Shown: positions 24,235 to 36,010, numbered from the stretch's first letter. The stretch is 64,000 nucleotides of DNA from Gnetum montanum (GCA_015680685.1 MNCI01002109.1:460370-524369); one strand, 5' to 3'. A program made the numbers and translations. The notes: generated by a model from the sequence alone, not told the origin.

Positions 24235-24290
24235 GTGTTTTTTCAACTATCAAATTTTGAGCATCAGACCTAGTCCACCTTTATGAAAAC
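23745..24290 (+). pseudogene. LINE endonuclease domain
   Basis: Begins with LLSWNV-stop-GLND (the start of plant LINE endonucleases), then a frame change, and from 23936 an open stretch with LIYAPND and PWIFGGDFNMIEFPHNKLGG (about 24150-24200). The GDFN catalytic motif is intact. The domain is then interrupted by 33 consecutive Gs and does not recover a good frame afterwards. Confidence 0.7.
24200..24232 (+). repeat. Run of 33 G
   Basis: An uninterrupted G homopolymer in the middle of the endonuclease domain, starting just after an AAGCTT. It encodes only Gly and is absent from the family pattern. It may be a true slippage expansion or a sequencing/assembly artefact. Confidence 0.95.
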
Positions 24291-24589
24291 TTTCTACCTT
24301 TCTAATGGGATGGGTGCCTCTACTAGGGATCCCCTCCACAAATTTACTTGGAGCAATCTTTGTCTTGGGTAGGCTCACATCTACAATAGGTTAGACAAAT
24401 TCTATTTTTCCATCCTTTCCTTCTGGAAAACCTTCTCCACTACTATAGTTTATCAACACGCCACCTTATTAGACCATCTTTACATCTCTATATCTATCCA
24501 GATTCAAGGCAGCAATCATAGACATAAATTGCATCTTTTTCAGCTACATAAAAACTACTTCTCTTTCCCTTTCACTCAACTTCTTCTCT

Positions 24590-25166
24590 CTAACCTTTGG
24601 AATGCTAAACCTAGGCCCTTAAATTAGGTGGGTTAAATTCAATGGTGGCATCATGCTTCTTGTAAAGTGCAAAAATTTGCTCGTTTGTATGGTAAGGTAT
24701 TGGCTTCTTAGGCCAAACAAGAATACAACAACATTCACCTTACTATTGAACTTCTAACTAATAAATTAGCTCAAGATCCTTTCAACACTTTAGTTCATGA
24801 GAAGTTAGCTAGAGCCTAGTTAGCCTTCCAACAATGGGAAGTGTATATAGCTTAAAGTGCCTTAATTAAAAGTAGACTCACTTGGTTAAATATTCAAGAT
24901 GAACATTGTAAGGAATTTTTCAAGTATCTAAATAGCTCTTCTTCTTTGTGTTCTTTAGACAAAATCTCTAGTGATGGCACCACCATCACTGACCACAATA
25001 GTATCCTCTCATTTCTTAAGAACCATTATGAAACCCTTTTTGCAGCTACCCCTATGGACATCTCATTATTTGAGGCTGCTACCCTCAATTACCCCAGCCT
25101 TATCAATTCTACTATGTTGCAAAGTCTCGAAGTTGATATCACTAAGGAGGAGCATTAGGTAGCTTG
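24590..25166 (+). pseudogene. LINE linker before RT
   Basis: Reads as the region between endonuclease and RT of plant LINEs: LTWLNIQDEHCKEFFK, then ISSDGTTITDHNSILSFLKNHYETLF and EVDITKEEH (frame open 24946-25158). The RT should start shortly after EVDITKEEH, but the sequence is broken by an N at 25167. Confidence 0.65.
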
Positions 25167-25423
25167 NTGGAAACCATCATAACCGAGAGCCTTTCCATGA
25201 CTCAACTTAGAACAAGCTACCTAATGCTCCTCCTTAGTGATATCAACTTCGAGACTTTGCAACATAGTAGAATTGATAAGGCTGGGGTAATTGAGGGTAG
25301 CAGCCTCAAATAATGAGATGTCCATAGGGGTAGCTGCAAAAAGGGTTTCATAATGGTTCTTAAGAAATGAGAGGATACTATTGTGGTCAGTGATGGTGGT
25401 GCCATCACTAGAGATTTTGTCTA
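24956..25423. repeat. 211-bp perfect inverted repeat bounded by single Ns
   Basis: 24956-25166 is repeated in reverse complement at 25213-25423, with a 45-base spacer. Ns stand at 25167 and 25424. The same peptide can be read on both strands. The N at each edge of the inverted arm suggests a misjoined or wrongly oriented contig rather than a natural palindrome. Confidence 0.9.
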
Positions 25424-25489
25424 NCACAACATAAAGTGAGACTTTATTCTGTAGACCATGACTAAACTTGGTTTTGGCCCTAAGTTCCT

Positions 25490-25980
25490 ACATATGATGA
25501 AATGCTTATTCTTAGATGCTACTGCAAGATGAGCCACTACCTTCAGCATCACCTCTTCCTTTCCTATCCATAGGTTAGTGCATCAAGGATGTCCTCTTGC
25601 CCCTTACCTATTCATCATCGTAGCTAACATTCTTTGTCATAAAATAAACCATGATATTCAAAATAAAGTTCTCATTGAGGTTTGCCTCTCTTCATCTCAA
25701 CAACAGCTTCTTAACATGCATGTCGTCAATGACTTCTTTTTTCTTGTTCAAAACACTACTACTAATTTACACCAGCTCTTATCTAGGGTAGAGCAATATT
25801 GCTCACTCTTAGGCTCCACTATTAATTGGAACAAATCCTCTGTTCATAGCTTTATGAATAATTATAGTCATGTGACCAACTATAATTGGAAGCTGCTTCA
25901 AGATCAAGACATCATTAAGGTTTTGGGAATTCCCTTTCATTTTAGAGGTTCAACCTCTATTCTTTGGGAGTAGGCTATTT
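25490..25980 (+). pseudogene. LINE reverse transcriptase core
   Basis: The block HQGCPLAPYLFIIVANIL (25578-25635) corresponds to the RQGCPLSP motif of LINE RT. The catalytic box usually read as FADD is HVVND here (about 25725), so the enzyme would be inactive. NWNKSSVHSF and a VLGIPFHF follow. The fingers region before 25560 is missing or scrambled because of the inverted repeat. Confidence 0.75.
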
Positions 25981-27130
25981 ATTGGATTTAAAAGAAACTT
26001 AAAAAATGGAAGACTAAACCCCTCACTCTAGGGGGTAAGTACCTTGTATGTAAGTCCATATGTGCATCTATCCATATGTATTACTCTTCGTGTTGGGTCC
26101 CCTACCAAGTTGCTTACCAAAAGCTTGAATGATTATTTTGTGACTTCATGTGGTCCTCTAAAGATTCTTAGAAAGGCTTCCATTGTGTTACTTGGAATAT
26201 TGTTACTCTCCCTAAGAATAAAAGCGGCTTAGGTCTTTTAAACTCTTTTAAGCAAATAATTACCTTAGTTGCTAAGTGTTTGGTCTAGCATCTAGATGCC
26301 TTGGATATTATTGGGACTCTCCTCCAATTAAGACTTCATCAATCATTTTCCAAAAATAAGCCCTTTTGGAAAGGTATCCATTTTTTAAACTATATCCTTT
26401 TCCCCCACACTATCATTATTCCTAGACCTCATGTTTTTAAAAGCATTTGGAGGGCTTGGCAAACTTTACATGATTATATTGATTGGACTAATGTCAAGAT
26501 CAACCCTACTCTCCTCTCTAGGTTGTGTCCCTAGTGGTTACCTTTGTCACCTACTCCCCTTGCCATTACAAATGCTAGGGTTGCTACCTCTTAGTATTGG
26601 AAGGATGTTATTTCTTTAGATTATCTTCGATTGATTAGTCAATGGATTTTGGGGGTTGAGATTAATAATTTGTATGGGGATTCCAAAGTAATGCACCATT
26701 GCCTAGCTTGAGTTTACACCTTTTGCATTGCCATATGTAGCTAGATGTTTCAGTGCAAAGCACTTTTCCTAGCCTTCAATGGATTAATGGGTCAAAACTT
26801 CTACCTTATAGGTCATATGTTCCCTTTCACCTTTTGCATAACTCTTCCAATATCCTTCAATGATGTAACAAGTCTTAGCACAAACAAGAGTCAGAACAAT
26901 TCTGGATCTCCCCCTTCCAATGTATTTGGAAACTACTAATCCTTCCTAAAATTAAGCAATTCCTTTGGTGTCTCCTCCACCAAGGTCTACCTATTGGCAA
27001 ATGTCTCGAACATATCAAGATTCATAGTCCTAATTGCCCTCTTTGTGGTGGAAAAGAGGATTTTGTTCATGTGTTTTGACATTGTCCCCTTCGCACAACA
27101 CCTATGGACATGTGCTTCCAAAGTAATTCC
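25981..27130 (+). pseudogene. LINE C-terminal region with zf-RVT-like motif
   Basis: Follows the RT in several frames: KKLKKWKTKPLTLGG-type wording, a WSS and GLGLLNS block, then near 26935-27080 LPKIKQFLWCLLHQGLP..CPLCGGKEDFVHVF-stop-HCP, the zinc-binding region of plant LINE RTs (two Cys and two His/Cys kept). Ends at the LTR of element B. Confidence 0.7.
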
Positions 27131-27151
27131 ATCATGCAAGCTATCTCAAGA

Positions 27152-28021
27152 TGATGTTTAATAAATCATGTTTTTCAAACACTCCAATAGCAGGGTGGCT
27201 ATGATATCAGGTACACGATATCAAGTATGTGATATTGTGGCCCAAGATGCGATATCATACATTTGATATCGCAAGGTTACTCCCAGGTCTATAAATACAA
27301 TGCCTAGGCACATAATTGGGGAGAAGTTTTTTGGTAGTCAAGTAGCGAAACTCTTGTAATTTGTCCATTTGAAAGTTAGAATATTTTCCAAGTGCCCACA
27401 GTAGAAGGTCTAAGTGTGAATGGATCTTTATTCAAGCATTGATGTACCTGAGCACACCATTGTGTTGGCAATAAAGATGAACTCTTTGATTCATTCCTTG
27501 CAGCACTTGAGACTTTCTTTCTTATGCATTTATATTTTATAAAATTTACGTAAATATTATTTATTCAATAATTAATTTTGATTAATCAAGCAACTTATGA
27601 AGATACCTAAGCATGACCCCTTTGAACATACATGTGACACTTGGTAGCTCAAAAATGATTAGCGTTTTACAACCCGATAGTGTTCACAAAGTTTAGGATG
27701 TGTCGAGGAAGTGGGAATAGTTACTTGGGTTAGGCTAGATTAGACCATAGTTTACTTAGCATTTAATCACCCTTACTTTCATTCTTGTCCTAGGCAAATA
27801 ATTTGATAAAAATACAAAATAATAAAAATCTTACGCCCTAGTCACACTTAACCATACAATTGTACTCCACAAGTAGGACTGGGAAGATAATGAATAGACA
27901 ACACGCACGCACTATTTAGCTCTAGCATACTTAGTAATTATAGTCTACGGAATTTAATCAGATCGCACATGAACACCTGCGATTCATATGGTTGGGTGTA
28001 GGAATACCTTGCTGCTCATCA
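27152..28021 (+). repeat. 5' LTR of element B (about 870 bp)
   Basis: Ends GCTGCTCATCA at 28021 directly before the PBS. The start TGATGTTTAAT is inferred from the family end TGATGAG. It carries GATATC motifs (27190-27270), TATAAATA (27290-27297), CTTTATTCAAGC and GGCAATAAAGATGAAC segments as in E and C. Confidence 0.75.
27190..27297 (+). promoter_or_regulatory. LTR promoter of element B
   Basis: About five GATATC/GATATT motifs spaced 12-20 bases apart precede TATAAATA at 27290-27297. Confidence 0.55.
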
Positions 28022-28022
28022 T

Positions 28023-28040
28023 TGGCACCATTGCCAAGGA
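28023..28040 (+). other. Primer-binding site of element B
   Basis: TGGCACCATTGCCAAGGA begins two bases after the LTR and matches the tRNA-Asp complement at 14 of 18 positions. Confidence 0.7.
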
Positions 28041-28186
28041 CTGTAGTTCTTCTATGCTATCTAAACCCAATAAAAACCTAGTAACCTTATTGTTCAAACC
28101 CTAAGAGTTAAATCCTATGAAAACAACAATTATTATCATTAAATTAAACATTAACTGCACATAGTTTACAAGTTTATTAATACAAA

Positions 28187-30510
28187 ATGTCTTCTGCTCA
28201 TAGGAGCCCATCTCCACCCATGGTAATTCATGTGCCTTAACAGTACCAGGTGGTAGATGCTCATCTCGATGAGTATGTACTAGACTTTACCTTCATCTTA
28301 CATCAAGATGAATTAATGCTATGGTGTGATATGGAAGGCAACATTGTGTTGCTACCTGACTGATCTATTCCAGCAATGCTTTAGCTAATGATCATGTAAC
28401 ATAGGCTTCAACATCTCCATGAAGAATATGAGATGCAAGATCTCGACCCAAGGGATTATCATCCCACTGAAGTGCAAAGATTAAGGGATCATCAGCTAGA
28501 GCACCAACACGAACTTGTGAAGGGTAAGGGGTCAAATATTTTTCCACCTCCGCTTGGCCCAATTGATCAAGGTGATCACTTCTTTAGTGATTCTCCTCTC
28601 TTTAACTTTGTTCAAGGAGCCCTCAACCAGAATGTACAATCCACAAAATCCATAATCCAGGTTTTGGTCAAAACGGATCTAAGACAAAAATGGATCTAGA
28701 GAAGCAAGTCAGGAAAGGGGGGATAAAGGAGATCATGATCATGATCATGGTTGCGAGCATCAAAGGAAGGATGATAGGTGTTAGTGTAGAGCAAGTTTCC
28801 CTTCTTCTTCCCCTTCATTTTCGTCGTCTTCTTTTTCATCTGGTTCAGATTGTGGCCATAGAAGAAATAACTATGATGGAGGTGACCAATAGGACTAGAA
28901 CAACAGAAGAGACTATCAAGATAGTCATGATTGAAGACGTGGGTAATCTAGAGAGGTCCATCATCAAGAAAGAAGGGCTAGTAGAGAACATCGTAGGCAC
29001 CACCATCATGGCCTTGATGAACCTCTACTTGCTACTCGGGGCATGTTGAATATTGTAGAGGCTATGAGGATGCCAACAAGACATGTTAAGGATAGCAGAA
29101 TAAAGAGGCTAGATATGAACAACATCCCTTGGTTCAAGGGAGGATATGATGCTAATTTGAAAAATCATCTCCAGACCTTCCAAGATGCATGTGCCTTGCA
29201 AAATATTGAAAATGACTGGAAAAAGCTGAAATTATTTCCAAGGACACTCATAAAGGAAGTAGAAAATTAGTATCAATCCTTAAAACCAGAATCAATCAAG
29301 TGGTGGAGTACAATGCTGGAATTATTCAATGACAAATATCAAATGTACTCCCAAGTATCTAATCTAAGAAAACAAATTCAAGGGTGGAAACAAGGAAATC
29401 ATGAGTGCTTAGATTCTGTTATTAGCTGATACTACTCTCTGTTGCATAGGTGTCCTAGCCATGGATACTCTCAAGTTGATCAACTTCATCATATCATAGA
29501 TGGGTTGTAGTATGAAACCAGGAAAACCCTTGGCGTCTATGCCCAAGGAAGATTGACCGACTTAAGCGCTTGTCAGATTCAAACATTAATTGAGTAGGTA
29601 GCCAAGGAGGAGGAAGAACTAAGAAAACATGAAAGTGTAGAAGAATACAATAAGGACCCTTCTATTCAGAAAAAGGGGGTTTTATTTTGTGATAGTGAGG
29701 ATGAATTTTCCAGAGATGAGGTGGTTAATCAGAAAACCTTGCCGCTCTAGAAATTGCAATTAGAAATCATGACTAGGGTTGATTAATTATGGGACTCCAT
29801 GAATAATAGGTTTCAAGCTATTTTAAAAATTGCTGAATAATCTAAGGAGCAAAGTGGTGAGCGTGAGCGCTGGAGGCATAAGGAAGTTGAACGTGCCATA
29901 TTTAAGGGTAAAGGTAAAATGGCTGCAGATAGCGATTTAGATGATGATGGTGGGTGTGATGTTTGCCAGTATGAACATGCTAAGGGATGTTGTCCAGTTG
30001 TGTCACATTTGCAAGAATCTGGGGTGTATGTCTTACATCCATGACTTGCACAAAGGGAAATGCCTAAAAGATTGTCTTATCCACAAGGAAGTCCTTGACA
30101 GTTCCACCAACTATAGCAATATTATCCAAGTGGAGCTCCATCACAACCTTATGAATTATACCAACAGTGGTAGCAATCACAATTGTGGGCATTTTCACCT
30201 CCAAGGTAGTAGTATCCTTACCAACAACTAGATCCCTATAGTTACTATGTTCAACAACTCTCATCTCCAAGGGACTCCTCTAGTCACATTGCTACTTACC
30301 AACCTCACCACTACCCTCCTAAAGCATACCAATTTCCCTATCCAAGAAGGGATGCCACCTACTACCCTCATGCATCTCCTACCCCTACACCTACTCCTCC
30401 ACATCCTACATAGCTACAACATGCTTTGTCCATGTAGGGTGAATTGCCTACACAACCACAACAAAGGAATGCTACGAGGGTAGCTAATCTGCAATTGGTT
30501 AACCCATTAA
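28187..30510 (+). pseudogene. gag of element B
   Basis: ATG at 28187 opens an N-terminal region (to 28699) with a few stops. After a frame change, a low-complexity Asp/His/Arg/Ser stretch with runs of Ser follows (28690-29030). The capsid-like domain (29043-29600) reads IPWFKGGYD, HLQTFQDAC, KLKLFP, SIKWWSTM and LRKQIQGWKQ and aligns with element C. The Cys/His motif CDVCQYEHAKGCC (about 29958-29998) keeps C-x2-C-x3-H-x4-C. The tail is Pro/Tyr/Gln-rich. Several stops are TGA or TAG where C has Arg or Gln. Confidence 0.75.
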
Positions 30511-30559
30511 GTGGGTTAGAATCATGAATAAAGAAAAGACCCTTCTTCCAACCTCACAG

Positions 30560-31240
30560 TCCACCAAAGCCCTCGGATACATTGATGGTTGGTAACCATG
30601 CTCCTCCAACTTCCTTTGTTCCCTATTTATTCGAGTCCCCTTCAAACCAAAGTTCTTCTCAAATCCATACTATAATGCTAACACATGTTGTATCTGATTG
30701 GATTCAAGTTGGTAACCTACCTAGAACGTTAGCTGATCCCAGGAGTCCCCTAGTTTACTTACAAATTACTGGGAATAAGCCTTGTAAAGATCTTCTTGAC
30801 TCTGGTTTCAATGTTAATTTGATCTCGCATGAGATGTACATAATGTGGAACCTTTCTCCCTTGAAGAAGAGCAACATCTAGCTAGAACTAGTAGATTAGT
30901 CCATCACTATTCCATTGGGGCTGGTTGAGGACATCATCACCACCATTTTTGGGTGGTCATATCCTGCTGATTTCCTAGTAATCAAAGTGGAGAATTACAA
31001 GGGGGACTTTCCAATTATTATGGGAAGGGTATGGTTAAGTACTGTTAATGCCAAAATGAGCATTAGAGATCTTTCCTTGGAGATATCAAAAGAAAATGAA
31101 TTTGGAAAGATTGAGAAGAAGAGAGTTCCATGTATTACATATAGTAATTTAAAGTGCCATTGTGTGCAGAAGTTATGGTTAGGAAAGCAAACATCTATCT
31201 CTTCATGTAAGTAGTATGCATTAGAAGTTGAGATCCAGAG
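30560..31240 (+). pseudogene. Aspartic protease of element B
   Basis: VVSDWIQVGNLP is followed by GNKPCKDLLDSGFNVNLIS, with the catalytic DSG intact (about 30800). IPLGLVEDIIT, WSYPADFLVIK and PIIMGRVWLST (the second hallmark of retroviral-type proteases) follow at 30910-31045. Only a stop at 30882 and one near 30900 break the frame, the best preserved pol domain here. It would process the polyprotein. Confidence 0.75.
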
Positions 31241-31559
31241 ATGTTTGTATGCAGCAGCCACAAAACAAGAAGGCACCTAGTGGTTGATAGCTAATTCTAG
31301 CAGTAGTACATTATGCATAGAACCTACTGAGGGCCTAATGTATGAACATGTTGCAAGTATGGATGAACTTGAGCAAGTTTATCACCAACTCTTGAAGGAG
31401 CAAAAGATGATGTCAATTGGGGTGAGCTGGAAATTCTTGAAAATTTTAAATAAGAGCCCCTTGAATTGAAGACACTACTAGCTAGAATGGAGTACATATT
31501 TTTAAAAAATGGGAGGCTGGTTATTATTAATGCCAAGCTTGCTATATAATAAAAGAGAA

Positions 31560-32450
31560 AGTTGATAAAGGTTGTGGAAAAATGGTCAACAACCTTCGCC
31601 TAGTCATATTTCGAATTCACTGGGATAGATCCAAGAATATGCTAGCACCGAATATACATTGACCCCACCATCAAGTTGAAACGATAGCTGTAGTGATGTT
31701 TGAATCCTACGTTAAAGTAGATTATCAAAGAGGAGATTGAACAACTCCTCAAAATAGGATTCATATACCTTGTCATAGATAGTGAGTGGGTAAGTCCACT
31801 TGTGATTGTACCTAATAAAGGAGGCAAATGGTGGGTGTGCATTGACTTTTGAATGCTCAACATGACAACTTTCAAGGATCATTTTCCGTTGCCTTTCGTC
31901 GACCAAGTGCTGGACATCATTTCGAGGAACAACTATTATAACTTTCTAGATGGTTATAGTGGTTATAATCAAATTTAGATTGCACCAAAGAACCAAGCAA
32001 AGGTTAACTTTCACAAGTCCTTGGGGGAATTTTATTTACTGTCAGATGCCATTTGGTCTATGTAATGCCCTAGCCACATTTCAATGATTAGTTCTTAACA
32101 TTTTCTAGCAACAGATTAGTAGTATGGTAAAAGTATTCATGGATGATTTTTCTACCTATGAAGCTATGTTTGAGCAAGCCCTAGACTATTTTGAGCAGGT
32201 GTTGAAAAGATGTGTTGAAACAAACCTCCAGCTCAATTGGCAAAAGAGCCATATTATGGTCCATGAAGGCATAGTCTTAGGGCATCGCATTTCAAAAGCA
32301 AGAATAAGGTAGACCCTAAAATTATAAGGGTCATCCAAGGAATAACTCACCAACCTGAAACAGTCAAAGAAGTGTGATCATTCCTTGGTCATACTAGCTA
32401 CTATTGACACTTTATCAAGAATTTTTCCAAAATTGCCAAGTTGTTGGTAG
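31560..32450 (+). pseudogene. Reverse transcriptase of element B
   Basis: Landmarks: IKEEIEQLLKIGFIY (about 31728), SEWVSP, an F-stop-MLNMTTFKDHF block, FLDGYSGYNQI, MPFGLCNA and the catalytic FMDDFSTY (about 32132-32155), then LQLNWQKSHIMVHEGIVLGHRIS. This wording is characteristic of the Athila lineage. A 1-base shift occurs near 32040. Gln codons are stops at different places than in A. Confidence 0.8.
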
Positions 32451-32469
32451 AATTGACAAAGAAGGATGC

Positions 32470-32930
32470 ATCATTCGTTTAGATCCCTGCATGTGAAGTA
32501 GCATTTCAACAATTGAAGCAAAAGCTTATTGAAACCCCCATTCTTCAAGCACTAGATTGGTCTAGACTATATCATGTGATGACCGATGCATCAAATTATG
32601 CTTTGGGAGTAATGCTTATGCAAATGGATGATCAAAAACATCCATATTATATTCATTACGCAAGCTAAAGCATTGCAGGTGCACAACTGAACTACACTAC
32701 CACAAAAAAAGAGTTGATGCCAGTGGTGTTCGCCTTAGAGAAGTTCAAGCACTATGTGCTTGGCTACAAAGTGTTTATGCACATAGATCATAGTGCCATT
32801 CAATTTCTAATGAATAAACCAACTATGAGCCCCGTGTCATACGGTGGCTCATGATTTTGCAGGAATTCAATCTCATGATGGTAGATCATAAAGGTGTGGA
32901 GAATGTGGTTGTGGATCACTTATCATGACT
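32470..32930 (+). pseudogene. RNase H of element B
   Basis: AFQQLKQKLIETPIL, MTDASNYALGVML, YYIHYAS, NYTTTKKELMPVVFALEKFKHYVLGYKV and HIDHSAIQFLMNKP follow in a single frame with few stops. The catalytic Asp in TDASNYALG is kept. Removes the RNA strand during reverse transcription in an intact element. Confidence 0.75.
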
Positions 32931-32969
32931 AAGATGGGATGACAAGGAGAAAGAGAGCCATTTATCTGA

Positions 32970-34385
32970 CTAATTCTTTGATGAATCTCTCCTTTTAGGG
33001 GCTATTAATACACAAATGCCCAATGAACCAAAATGGTATGAAACCATCCTCAATTGTTTGCTCAAGTAAGAACTGCTGCAAGGGTTGGACACTAGAAAGA
33101 AACAACAGTTTCTTCACTAGGTCAAGCATTTTATGGAGATTAATGAAAACCTTAACAAAGTCTATTCCAATGGCTTGGTACATTGGTGTGTTCCTAATAT
33201 GGATCAACTGTGTGTTCTTCATGATGCTCACAAAGGTCCTTGTGGGGGCCATTATGCTGGGAGATGCATGGCCATAAAAATCCTCATGGTAGGGTATTTT
33301 TGGCCAATAATCTTTAGGGATGCACATTAATTCATTCATGCTTGTGATTGTTGCTAGAGGGATAGTGGAATGATAGCTCGAATGGATGGACAACAACAAT
33401 GGATACAACCTCTCAAGCCATTTGATATTTGGGGCATTAACTTTATGGGTCCCATCACACCTTTATCACATGGAAAGGCATATATAATAGTTGTAGTTAA
33501 CTATTGTACCAAGTGGGTAGAAGTAGCAATCATCACTGATTGTACATCCACCACTGTTGCTCGGTTTGTACAACAAAACATAGTGTAAACAGGTTTGGTG
33601 TACCTAATGCGTTAATTTCTAATAATGGAACTCATTTTACAGGTGCCACTTTTCAGAAATTGATGCAACGCTTGGGGGTTGAACATAAACTCACAATACC
33701 ATATCACCCCTAAGCCAATGGTCAAATTGAGGTCACTAATTGAAAGATTACAAAAATATTAATGCATACCATTAGCAAATACTAAAGGAACTAGAGTAGT
33801 AAATTAAATGATGCCCTTTGGGCCTATCGCTCCACATGGAAGCTTCCCATAGGTTATTCTTCCTATGAGCTTGTGTTAGGAAAACTACCAACATTGCCCA
33901 TCCAATCCAAGCTCCGTACACTCTCTACAGCGTGTGACCTTGACCTAAATCTCAATCTAGCATAGAAAGAACAATTGATAAACCGTAACTTGCTAGAATA
34001 AAATTGGTTAATGGCTCTGTCATCCAACAAAATGCATAAGGCATTCAACAAGAAATTCCATGACCTCAAAATAAGAAAAGTCAAGTTTCAACCAGGAGAC
34101 AAGGTTCTCTATTGGAATCTTGCACATGTACCCCAATGAAACAAATTTTAAACATTGTGGGAAGAACCTTACATCATTGATGAAACTTTTCCTTCTGGGG
34201 CCATGATCATCTACAAACCTGACAACCCAAATAAGCAACAAGTAGTCAACATTCAACAAATAAAACCTTTCCATGAGCCCAAGCCAAACAACTCAAGAAA
34301 CACCTTGCTTGATGGAAAACCATGCTCAATCTTTCAAATCTCTCCCTTCAAACTTAGTCGTGGGGGAGATGGCCACCCATACTAA
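32970..34385 (+). pseudogene. Integrase of element B
   Basis: HHCC region: HDAHKGPCGGHYAG and ACDCC (about 33218-33355). Core: FDIWGINFMGPITP, YIIVVVNYCTKWVEV, LISNNGTHF and ANGQIEVTN. The first two catalytic Asp are Asn (GINFMG, SNNGTHF), both GAT-to-AAT type changes; the Glu is kept. The C-terminal part continues to FHEPKPNNS and ends with LSRGGDGHPY-stop at 34385, where the DNA reads GTCGTGGGGGAGATGG. Confidence 0.8.
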
Positions 34386-35955
34386 CAACTCTTATGGCTC
34401 CATAGTCTTTTGATTTTTTATTTTACACATTTTTGATTTTACAACTTTTTGTTTTCATCTTCTTTTTTTTTACATCTTTGTTTTACATATTTTTATTTTT
34501 AAGGTTATTGACCTTCTCTTAATTTTTTTACACCATTGTTAATATATTCAATATCTATTATCTACTCTTTTACCCTTTTTTATGGTTATGTTCGCTTGTG
34601 TTTAATGTGTCTCTCTACGTTTTTTGCTAACAAGATGGCAGGTATAATGGTAATGCGCTACTCAATGGTGGTATGCTTCATTTGTAATTTGATTATTGAT
34701 GTTTAGTTTCTAACTTTGAATGTCATTGCTAATGACTGGGACATGGTTTCTTTTCATGTAATAGGCATGAGTCCACATCATCCACCCATCCACATACTTT
34801 ATGGTTTTCCTAGTTTTGGAAGCATGCAATCTTTTCTTCATTAATGTAACTTTAATAAATTGGTGACTTGTGTAGTTTCTATAATTGGAAAGGAATTAAA
34901 GGTTTGAACAGAGTATGGCTTCAAAGGGATGTGGTATTCTTTATATTTTTCTATTTTCCTATGTAGGAGTGTTCTTGTAAGCCTATGACTATTTTGCATC
35001 ATTTCACAATAGGAAGTCAAATAAGTCCTTGCATGATGTGGTCCTCATCACAAAAAAAAAAGAAAAAAGATGAGGATTCAAAGCACATCCCTTGGACAAA
35101 ATAAATGTTAAAATGCATGGGTCTTTGCATGGTGTGGTTCCCATTTAGAAAAAAAACATGGGGATTCAAAGTACACCCCTTAGACCAAATAAAAAGGCTA
35201 CAAGCACTAGTTGTGAGACTTGTCTTGTCTCCTCTAACTAAGGTCCTTTCTTACTTCCTACCTTCGCTTCAATTTGGAACGGTGGTTATTTTGTGGGAGC
35301 ATTCTTATGTCTTAAGGGATGAACTAGCCTTAGAATGTTGATGCGAAGTCACTAAAAGTGGTTGGTTTTGGTTTAGACTAAGGATGGATCCTACCAAGTC
35401 ATTTAATCACAAATTTCACAAGAGACTACATGTGACCATAATTAGGAACTCCATTCCACTTTCTCTATCATCCATCTATGCTTTGGCTTCATGTTTTGAT
35501 TCAATATTCTGGTTTGATGTGTTGGGTTTCTTAGTCAATTACTTTGAAGTTATGCAAGGGCATAAAAGGCCTGTGCTTGCTTTGGGGAGGACCCACTTGC
35601 ATATCTTTTGGTTTGGTTAAGTTAAGTTCTTTACCCTTAAACATTGTTATAATTAAATTCTTTTTATTTATCCTATCCATGACATCTAATTATATGTACC
35701 TTCACAACTATTTGTAATGAACTCCTTTTTATTGTTGTGAATACCCTCTTTCTAGTATTCCGTGTGTTAAGCTTTTTTTGAATTTTATGGATCGCTTCTC
35801 TTACTTAATCCATTTGTCAGTCTTTCCACTAATAATATCAAGCAACCAATCTATCACAATCACAACTTGGCTAGATAAAATCATTGATGAGACAAGGTAT
35901 TCAGTTGTTATCTATACACTATATATACTAATCCTTGGTTCTATTGTGATTGCAG
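34386..35955 (+). other. Spacer between integrase and ORF3 of element B
   Basis: No gene. T-rich (34410-34500), an A-rich purine tract at 35050-35072 within a roughly 100-base duplication (TGGTGTGGTTCC and GATGTGGTCCTC blocks, 35030-35190), then moderate sequence without motifs. Ends with CTATTGTGATTGCAG, matching the acceptor-like sequence before ORF3 in A and C. Confidence 0.55.
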
Positions 35956-36010
35956 TGGGAAGCGTGGATTGGAAGCAAGACTATCTTCACTAAGGAGGAT
36001 GCGACCATAT
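35956..36010 (+). pseudogene. Start of ORF3 of element B, truncated
   Basis: After TGTGATTGCAG the sequence reads TGGGAAGCGTGGATTGGAAG, alignable with ATGGCCCCGAAACGTGGACAA at the ORF3 start of C. The A of the ATG is missing. Homology ends after about 50 bases, where unrelated sequence begins. Confidence 0.45.

Larger units (their letters stand above)
22400..27130 (+). mobile_element. Decayed plant LINE (non-LTR retrotransposon)
   Basis: In order: ORF1 with a damaged CCHC knuckle, an APE-type endonuclease (GGDFNMIE), a reverse transcriptase (QGCPLAPYLF) and a zf-RVT-like C-terminus (CPLCGGKEDFVHVF). The left end is uncertain. The right end is cut by the LTR of element B at about 27152, before any 3' UTR or poly(A). 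The copy also carries a 33-G run and an N-bounded inverted repeat. Confidence 0.8.
27152..36010 (+). mobile_element. Athila-like element B, 3' end missing
   Basis: 5' LTR, PBS, gag, protease, RT, RNase H, integrase, spacer and the first codons of ORF3 are present in order. No 3' LTR is found; the element is cut near 36010 within ORF3. It is inserted in the LINE at 27152. Stops and several frameshifts throughout. It shares the gag motif, FMDDF and post-pol layout with A and C, so all three are one family. Confidence 0.8.

Noticed and set aside
24971-25408. Two identical open frames on opposite strands
   Set aside because: Produced by the N-bounded inverted repeat; only the LINE linker frame at 24946-25158 is meaningful.
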